NCBI GenBank assembly: GCA_026182355.1
Contig: JAPFBL010000258.1
Location: forward strand, 425,501 to 489,500
Origin: Hermatobates lingyangjiaoensis
Lineage: Eukaryota; Arthropoda; Insecta; Hemiptera; Hermatobatidae
DNA: 64,000 nucleotides
Direction of reading: 5' to 3'
The notes under the pieces are model-generated. The model had not been told where the DNA came from. It saw only the letters and a program-made list of their open reading frames with translations, and ran no database searches. Position 1 is the stretch's first letter. Each line of letters begins with the position of its first letter. Made by a program: the position numbers and the translations under genes. Below are positions 52,737-63,000 of this stretch, piece by piece.

Positions 52737-52775
<39 letters not shown>

Positions 52776-55700
52776 TGAAGGTTGATTTTTCAGGGGCCAG
52801 TTGATTTTTTTGTTCCCCGAGGAACTGAGAAGAGCTTGTAGGACATATATATATATATATATATATATAATATAAGTTTTATTAAAGCTGATGCCTAGTT
52901 GGAGTTTTACACTTTTTCTTAATAGTTTTTCTAGTCTTCTCACACTTAACTTCCATGGGTTTGGAACTAAATACATAAGTTCACCGTAATTTTTATTTGT
53001 ATATACCGACATGTTTCGGTCATCATTGACCATTTTCAAGGTTATTAGATATATAAAGTTTCATAACATACCTAAAATTATTAAGAATACTAAAAGTAAA
53101 AATTAAAGTAAAATAAACTATAGAAGTCCATATAGCACATGTTCACAAAATGGGAGGTTATCAGAGGTAAGGCATGTTGAGGTTTCTCCAGGCTCTTGGT
53201 TACCTTCCCTCCGTCATTTGCGTCTGGGAAGGTAATAAATTGACTTCTAAACTTCTTCCTGAGTGTTTCACCTTCGGACTGCCTTCGTTATAATTTTAAA
53301 ATTCTTGGAAAATCCTCCGCCCTGGCTGTTAATACTGGGTTGCTTTTCCAGATTCAAGATGTCTTCTAAAATTTGTAATGTGGTGTGGTCGTGTTCTTGT
53401 TCTAATATCACGGTGTTGTCCGTTAACAATTCCCTTGTCAATTTTACTCCATGTGTTATTGCAACGTGCTCTTTGGGTCCTCCAGATGCCAGATGAATAG
53501 TTAGCCTTCGTGAAAGCGTGGCTGTGGTATAACCAACGTATTTCGAGTATAAGGACTCACAGTTCCCTAATGTGCAGCTAAACTCGTATATAACATTGGT
53601 TCTCTTTAGGGTTGCTTTCTTTTGCGGGTTGTTCGTAATTACCATTTTTGATGTGGCAGAGTTGGTATAATAAATTCTTATACCAATATAAAATTTTATA
53701 TATGCAACCTTGAAAATTCGATTATGGCTCGAAATCCAGGCTGGAAGCCTCATATATATTGTAGGTACGTTGATGACTGTTTTGTGATGATGGATAAGCC
53801 CGGGTATATAGAGGAAATGAAATCTGCATTTGAAGCTGAATCTGTTTTGATGTTTACGAGTACATACGAGATGGGAGCCAACAGTTGCTTAAACTTTGCT
53901 TGATGTAAAAATAAAGAGTAATGGAGAAAACCAGACTTTTGTCACTTCGGTGTTTGTAAAGTCTACGAATAGTGGAATACTTTTAAACGCTAAAAGTGAA
54001 TGCCCCGACAGGTACAAGGACGGCATGATTAAAACACTCATTAGAAGAGCACATAAGACGTCCTCCAGCTGGGAATTGTTCAAACAAGAAGCAGATAGGC
54101 TCAAAGAAGTACTCGTTAACAACGGATATAGTAACAGACACTTCGATTCCATCTTAAAAGGTTGCCTTAACAAACTTCATTGTAATGACATTCAATATAA
54201 TCCCGAAAACAAAGGGGCAAAAGATTTATTATACTATTAAAAACCAGTTTTCGGAAGGTTATAAAACCGGTGAAGGTAAGTGAAAAGCGATTATCAAGAA
54301 TAATACAGGATGGCTTAAAAGTCTGATGATAGACTGGAATTGAATGCTTGAAACCGTCGCACGCTCTAAACAGAGTGAAATTAATAAACTTTCCGTGGGA
54401 ATCGCACGACCCGTCAGCATTGGAGTCAGCTGGCATTGAAGTCCAGCCCGCGCTACCGACTGTCTCGAGGGCTCTGGTCAAGAAACCTTCCAAACCTCCT
54501 ACAAATCACGTCGACAGAGAAAATGTAATCAATAATCGACCAGAATATTAAATCATTATTTAATATCAACAAATGCTATTTATTATAGTTAACAGAAGTT
54601 TTAAAAATCATCATATTAATGTAAGTAAAATATTAACAGCATAAAATCATGTCAGAAATAAAAAAAAAGCACTGTCATAATGCCTATATTTTCTTCTTTT
54701 CATATATCTATTTCAATAATATGATAGAGTAGGGCTCCCGATGAATCACAAGGTACAGAAAAGTTCTTAATAAAACTAATTCTCTCTAAATTAAGGAGTT
54801 CAGGACTAATTGCATTGGCTGTAGCATCTCAGGAATTGCTTCTCCAGTTGTCAAGAGAGGAACTGACGGTGATATGTATAATGCTTGAATCAGTCTTACT
54901 TGTGGGACAATTTGAATTTGACAATTACTTGTGGGACAATTTGAATTTGACAATTACTTGTGGGACAATTTGAATTTGACAATTACTTGTGGGACGTGAT
55001 GAAACATTTTATCTCAGATTTTTTTCTTTTTTTTTTTTTCAGATGAGAGAAGCTCGTAAATTAGAGCAAGAAATGAATCCACATTACCTGAAGTCTTCCA
55101 TAAAGAATTTACCAAAATCCGAATCAATTCCAATTGTAGAAATAGATCTATCTGTACCTCTTATAGTTGCAGGTTTGTTAATAAATTATTTAATAGTGTT
55201 TGTTTAAGATATGAACTGATTGTACAAATGATTGATGGTTTTGATGTTGAAGGTATGTCTCTAAAAGAGATGAGTAAATCAAGCAAGAAAAAAGGCCATC
55301 ATTCTAAGAATAAAACCAGGAAAAAGTCGAAAAGTGGCTATAAAAGTAGCGAAGAAAGCGAGACGAACGTGGAACAAACTGAAGTGTATGTCAACAGGTG
55401 AGGCTTTTAGTTTATTTTAGATCGCCTAAGGCAAGACATAGCATTTTATCCCTGAAACAATTTTTATGTTTTGTCAGATATGTTAAGTGTAATATTAACA
55501 ATAAAAACGCATAACGGTGGTTTGGCAATGTTTTGCGCAAACAAAGAGTGGGAGAGACAGAACATAACACAGGTGTAGGAGTGGAGACGTGTATGCGTCC
55601 ACCGACGCATATATATATATATATATATATATATTAGTATAAATAGGGAGCAGACCTTCTTTTATACAAATTGTGTTGAACTGAATTGCCTTAATCAAAC

Positions 55701-56011
55701 ATACCTTTCTTTTGAGCAATTTTTCATATTTTCTTAATAAATATTATAAATAAATTTGTTGATCAATTTCTTGATCAATAATAAAAATTTGTTCCATGAA
55801 AATAGTTTTGTTTTGTGATGGTTTAAAATAATTTCTGAAGATGGTTGGAGACAACCGAAACATGTCAAATCTTAATCATTAAATATTGATGGCCAACCAG
55901 AGTTTTGCTCAAATAATTCACCAACTAAATCAAGACGATTTGAAATTATCAAGAAAATATGAAAAACTGCTCAAAAGAAAGGTATATTTGATTAAGGCAG
56001 TTCAGTTCAAC

Positions 56012-56053
<42 letters not shown>

Positions 56054-56516
56054 ATGATCAAACCAGTTGGGTTTTTGACTCTGACGAAGACCGCTTGTTA
56101 CGGTTTAAAGATCTTAGTCTTCTTTTCCCATTTCATATTGTGGTTCGATCATTGGTTGTTATTTGACGTGTTTATGTGAAATCTTTTTATCGATTATATA
56201 TATATAAATCAGTTCAAAATTGAAGACAGATAGCACAGAAAGTAAAGAAAGACACTTACAGACTCAAATTTTCGGGCAATCCGGCTTCAGGAGAAAAGAG
56301 AAAGGGAGACCAAGCAGGTTGTAGGCGCAACGGCTGGTAACCCCGTTGCGGATTAACTGGTTACTATCCGTTGCGCTTACAACGTGCTGGGTCTCCCTTT
56401 CTCTTTTCTCCTGAAGACGGATTCCCCGAAAATTTGAGTCTGTAAGTGTCTTTCTTTTCTTTCTGTGCTACCTGTCTTCAATTTTGAACTGTTATTGTGT
56501 CCAGTTTATCAAGTGG

Positions 56517-56574
<58 letters not shown>

Positions 56575-57048
56575 GCAGTGACATATAAACAGAAACACAA
56601 CAAAGACTCACTTTTCAATATTTCGACCGCCATTACGGTTGAAATATTGAAAAGTGAGTCTTTGTTGTGTTTCTGTTTATGTGTCACTGCTTATTTTAAT
56701 TGTTATTTGTCCTGCCGGACCGTTTTTCGTTTATCATGGTATATATATATATATATATAAAAATAAAATAAAAACGAAGGAAACACACAGAAAGACACAG
56801 ACATAACTCACATCGATATTTCGACAATCGTCGTCATCAGGAGGTGCGAAGAGCGAAGAGTCCCGCAGGAAGATAGGGCGGTACTGAGTACCGCCCTGTC
56901 TTCCTGCGGGACTCTTCGCTCTTCGCACCTCCTGATGACGACGATTGTCGAAATATCGATGTGAGTTATGTCTGTGTCTTTCTGTGTGTTTCCTTCGTTT
57001 TTATTTTATTTTTAAAAAAGTCCGCTGGACCGTTTCTTTTAATTGTGG

Positions 57049-57080
<32 letters not shown>

Positions 57081-60000
57081 GAGAGAGAGAGAGAGAGAGA
57101 GAGAGCAAGGTTGGGTTTTTGACTCTTAACAAGGATTGCTTGTTGTCTTTGAAAGATCTTGGTCTTGTTTTCCCATTTCATATTGTGGCTTGATCATATA
57201 TTTATGACGGCGGTTTGTTGTAGGGGTCGTGGTGAAATGCCTGATGGTGCTTATGATTCAGGAGATGACCACGATGACCCCAGGGATGAGAATGACCCGC
57301 ACAGAGCCCTCGATATTGACCTTACCACGTAAGTCCTGCTAACTCACTGATAATAATAAAAGATCCTGTAGTAGTTGAGTTTATTTTGTTATTTTGCTAC
57401 TGACAAAAGTTTCAATGTATATAAAGACATTTACATGATACTTAAATAGAACAGTATATATTATATACCCTAGAAGTATGATATTGTGGTTACTTATAGT
57501 AAAGTTGAGTGTAGGCCACTCCAGATTTTTCCATTCGTGTTATTTTTGTAACTTTGAATTTGTATTCTAGTTGTTGGTTGTTTTTTATTTTGCGTTTATT
57601 AAAGTAGTAATTACAGGGATGCTGAGAGGCAAACGGAGCCCTCTGAGCAACCGCCGTCAAAGTCAACAAACAAGAAGACTGCCAAAGTGAAAGCGGACCT
57701 TGATAAACTCGTCAAGGAGAAACCAGTCAAACATAAAACAGGCAAAAGGGAACGCCACAAGACCAAAATCTTATACGTAAATCATCATTCAGAATAATTC
57801 AAAATAATATACTTGGTATTTATTTGATTTAATTTGGTGTTTATATTTACTGTTTTAGGAGGATACGAATTCAATTCATGGTGAATATGAGAACTCTTCA
57901 AAGAAACAGAATAAAGAATCAAGTAATAGGAAGAAAAGCAAGGAGTCGAATAAGACTGATGAAAACTCAAAGAAGTCTTCGAAAAAGGGTATGTTTATTT
58001 GGTGACCTATTGTGACTGTGTAAACAATGCGACTGATCTATGCTACCTGTGAAAACAATGCGACAGATGTATGCTGACTATGTAAACAATGCTACTGATA
58101 TATGATGGCTATGTAAACAATGCGAATAGCCTACGTACCTATGAAAACAATGCGACTGATGTATGCTTACTATGTAAACCAGTGGTTCTCAACTTGGTCC
58201 ACATGGACCCCCAGGGGTCCACAGAGGATTACTGGGGGTCCATGAGAAAAGTAGTGTTCTGAAGGTCCATGACACGTGGTTAGAGTTCTATGTTAAGTTT
58301 AAATGAATTTATCAGCAAACCAAAAATAAATCAAAGCGTAGTAAGCTTTGGCCGTACAATATTCACACATAATTAAAATATTAGGCCCAATGTCCTCGTC
58401 AGTTTGTTAAAATGTTCCAATGTTTTAAAATTTTCTATTGCACTTCTCTTTATGGTACATTCAAAATTTATTCGGCTACAATTTATTTCAGGGTTATTTA
58501 TAAAATGTTAATGAAGAAATATTTTGTTATTGTTTTAAAAACATTTTTGTATTTCGGCATGCGTTGTAGATGTAATGAAATTATTTCATAATTAACGATT
58601 TTCATTTACCTAAAAACAAATATTTATTTATAACTTTGTATAATTATGTTTTTTAAGTATCCAGGGGGGAGTGGGGGTCCACAAGTAGCTTTAGGGGGTC
58701 CAAAAGCAAACAAAGGTTGAGAACCCCTGATGTAAACAATGCTACTGATATATGGTTACTGTGTAAAGAATGCGACTAACCTATGGTACCTATGAAAACA
58801 ATGCGAAGGATGTATGCTTACTATGTAAACAATGCTACTGATATATGGTGACTGTGTAAACAATGCGACTGACCTGTACTGACTATGCAAACCAGGAGTT
58901 CTCAATGTTTGTTTCCTTGTGGACCCGCTGAGAGTTATACTCGTATTACCATCTGTGGATCCCCCCCCTTAAAAACATTACAATTCCCATGTAAATTTCC
59001 ACATAAATATTTGTTTTTAGGTAAATGAGAAGTGTAACTATGAAATAATTTCGTTATATTTACATTGTGATGTCGAAATTCAAAAAATCCTTTTAAAACA
59101 ATAAAAAAAAATCCTTTATTGACATTTTATAAGGTATGCTGAAATAAATTGTAAAAGAATCAGTTTTGAATATAACAAAAAAAAAGTAAAAGTTGTTTGA
59201 CAAGTTCATTTATATTTCATTTCATTTCATATGTAGAATCTATATATCTGTATTTCTTATCGATGTATATCCAGGCAACAAAATGCATTCTTTAAAAGTC
59301 TTCTCCGCTATTTTACTGTATAGAGGTGTACAATTTGGCGGCACCTTTAAAGAATGAGGCGCACAGCGGTTGAGTATCACTGTGTTATTAGGATAGGCTG
59401 CAGTGACTGTCTCACAAGAGGACACACACAACCCAATGATTGTAGACTAGTATTCAAGATAAATCTGTTATTTCATGTTAATAAATAATGATAAAGATAC
59501 TCACTAAATAACTACTGATTGATTTTCAGGAAGAAAAACAAAATCTAGTTCGGAGCAAAGGAATTCAGAGTCGTCATTGCTGATCAAGGAAGGTTATGAA
59601 GAAGCGCTGGGTATTTCGACTCCTTCAAAAGAATGTCAGCTGGCCCAGGAAGGCCAGAGTGTTTTCAGTCGGCTGTCTTCGAACAAAGTCTTGACTGTTG
59701 TAAGTCCACTTGAAAGTTGCTCAGCTTAACAAAGATATCTGTGTTTATACATAAAACACAAAGTCTGTCTGTCTGTCCGCTATAGAAAGAAAGCTGGAGA
59801 GATTTAGACACAAAGAAACGTAGATCTTATATAACTTTTATAGGGAGAACTAAGTTCGGATTTTTTTTTTTTTAAATACAATTTTATTATTTATTACATA
59901 GCATCCACAGGTGACGTAATTACAATAGTGTTGCTGGGTATACTACACACTATTTATAGAAGAAATAAGAATAAGAAGGAGTCGCCTACATTGGTCATAC

Positions 60001-63000
60001 AGCGCACCTAGCCGTGGTTTAGACAACTAATTTTTTTTTTTGTGATGTAGGGTCGTGGAAGCTCGCCTCCGCGTGGTCCACCTCGGGCGTATCTCGGAGG
60101 TTTTGTTTGCCTCTATCTTAAACTAGAGCTTGTAGCTCCCGAGATGCAGTAAAAGAGCTTTCACGTAAAAAAGGCATCAGTCTGTTTTGTTGTTGTTTCC
60201 AGTGATATGGCTGAATAAGCTGGGATCACTAAATAATACCAAAACAGGTTTAGACAACTAATTGCCATTTGTAGCGTTTGACTATGGCCATTTGTTAGTA
60301 CGCAATAGAGTCATACTAAGAAGTGTGATCGTACACTAACTGTTCTTTCTGTATCCGACAAAGTAATAATGGGAAAATACCTCCACGGAACATCCAAGAA
60401 CAGAATCAAAAACATAATTAGTAGCAATATAAAGGAAACAAGACGAACAACCTATACAGTGTTATGACCTTATAATTATTCTTCACGCGATTAATAATAA
60501 TTATTATTATCTATATAAATAAAAGAAAGGTTTTGTCTGCACGTTACTTAGAACTGAATCATTTCAAGTTGTCTATACGTTTTATACAAACTAGAGTTGT
60601 TGACATTTTCAAATTCTTTTCTTTTAAAAAATCTCTAATATAATCTTAAGTTTTTCTGTTTGAAAATTCCATTATTCTGCCTATGAAAACGTCGGTAATG
60701 AGAGTTTAGTTTGAATCTGTAGAACTGGCTAAATTTTATTTTGTATATATTTATACAAAATTAAAATTTATGGGGATTCGGTCAGTTGTTCAAGTTCAAA
60801 TTAAACTCTCAATGCCAACGTTTCGGTTTTTATTTAAAACCTTTTTCAGGCCTACAAAACAGAGGAAATATAAGAAATAATTCAATCATTTAAAAATCAA
60901 ACATACAAGCGCAATTAGTTACAATTAAGAAATTACAATCGAAATGTTGAGAATAGGTTAATGAGAAAATTTACATAAGTATAAATTTTGAAGCAGAAAT
61001 TTTGAAGTATTACATTAAAATTATTTTACAAAGAAAAATAGTCTGCAAATTTCAACAACTGTCTAGTTTGAATGAACACGTGAGACTCTGAACTAAAATA
61101 AACAAGCAAGGTAACCAAATTTCACCAGACAACCAAAAAGTCACTGGAACAATTTTTCATTGATCAACAATGTTTAACTTAACACACCCGAATAAATACC
61201 ATTTAAATTTGAAATGTCATTTCTATTAATTAATGGATGGCTGGTCTTTTCTAATATATAACATTTCCAGAGTTTTCCTTCTCTGTTCATCCATTTCTTT
61301 GGCTATTATTTTTATTTCATCAAAATCAAAATTATGGCCTATATTAATACTATGTGCTGCTGATGCAGTGGCATTAATATTCTTTTTGCTTATGGAATAA
61401 CTTCCTGGTAAGTCCTTTTCTTCAAAAAACGACTGGTTTCTCCATAATAAACTTTGTTAAATCTTTGCACTTTATTGCATATATAATATTACTTTGTAAT
61501 TCCTTTGGAATCTTCTCTTTTATATTTGAAAATAACGATTTCACTTTTCTTTTGCTATAAAATGCTAAATTAACTTGAGGTAAGTGTCTTTTGAATACTT
61601 TTTTAATTTTTTGTGATAATCCTTCAACATATGGAAATTTCATAAACTTTTTATCTTAAACTTCTAAGTCAGAATTTGCATCATTTTCTGGCTCTGCTGT
61701 TGTCTTAAATATTTTGACCAAAAACGTTCAATCAAATTTCCTGGATAGTTATTTTTCTGTATTAACTCTTTTACCCTTTTCTTATTCTTATTTAGGTAGC
61801 ATGATATGACTTTGTTCTATGACTTTGTTCACCATATTCTTAACACAATTTAATTTCTGGTTCATAGGATGGGAAGAATAATAATTCAATATTCTTCCAG
61901 AACTGGTAGGTTTCGTGTGTCAATCGGTTAAAATATTACCATTTTCTCCTCTTATAACTTTTATATCCAGGAATGGGAGAATGCCATCTTTTTCTATCTC
62001 AAATTTAAGATATGAATTAAATACATTTAAAACATTATCTAATTCTCTTCTTTCAATAATTAGAAACAAATCATCGACATAGAGTTTCATGAATTTTACT
62101 ATTGAGCCTAACTCACTTTTACAATACTTCAGTAATTCAACGATTACTATGTTTGCAAGAACCGGTGATATTGGAGAGCCCATAGGTAATCCAAACTTTT
62201 GTTTATTTATATATAACTCCATTAAATATAAAATATCGAGCTTCACAAATAAGATTTAGAATGGATAAGAATTTCTGTTTTATGTGTTTCAATTTTATCC
62301 CATTGCTTATTTATTTTGTCAGTTATCTCTTGCTGGGAGCGTAAATGCAAATGAAATTGAAATCAACTAACAATACCTAATTGCTATACTTGTACATTTT
62401 CAAAAGAAACATATTCGTGAAGTTAGCGAAAGACAGATTAAAAGTCCATAACTTGACTTATACTTTAAATTTTCAATCCATTCAAAACTTCAAGTTTCAA
62501 AGTTTCAGCTCGCTATATCTCATGGTGGCTGAGTTTATTTGAGACAAAAGTTTGTTCTTTAAAGGTTCATTACTTCGCTTCTACGTTCAATTTTTAATCC
62601 ATTCATAGCTTATATTTTAAGTTAGACATACACCAATCTACTGTCAAAGTTTCGGCTGGCTATGGGGACAAAATGTTGTGGACAAACGACAGTCAGAAAT
62701 TTTTCTAAGGGTGGATTCGGTTTCTCTAATGTATGAAAAATACTGATAACTTGAAATGAGTCAGTTCTAAGCAAAGTACAGACAAAACATTTCTTTTATT
62801 TATATAGATTTAAAAAAAAAATAATGTTGTTTTAAGTAAATAGATGTAATGTGTTTTGTTTGATTGCAGGACTGTAAAATGGAGCTGTCAGACCGCGATG
62901 ACTTGGTACTTGTGACGCTTCAGCTATCAAACGAGTCTCCAGACACTCTCAAAGACTTGGAGATGAATGTCCCTGAGTCGAGTGAAGTGACTCTCGTGAG

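Larger units (their letters stand above)
55495..56180. mobile_element. Penelope-like inverted fragments with an intact hammerhead
   Basis: Minus-strand peptide LKRKVCLIKAIQFNTICIKE then GLLPIYTN (55495-55719) and plus-strand peptide from 55890 with YEKLLKRKVYLIKAVQFN are inverted copies of the PLE N-terminal region. The plus copy follows the family F2 hammerhead at 55831-55870. Both end in (TA)n. Confidence 0.7.
56762..57015. repeat. Near-perfect palindrome of about 250 bp with hammerheads in both arms
   Basis: Arms of about 125 bp from AAAATAAAACGAAGG-like ends to the centre GGCGGTACTGAGTACCGCC. Bordered by (TA)n at 56741-56759 and 57048-57072. Confidence 0.88.

Noticed and set aside
54348..54551. 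Possible extra AP3D1 hinge exon (proline-rich open stretch)
   Set aside because: E13 ends in phase 0 at ELAK and E14 starts MREARK in phase 0, which joins as in other delta-adaptins. No matching splice sites were needed or convincing.
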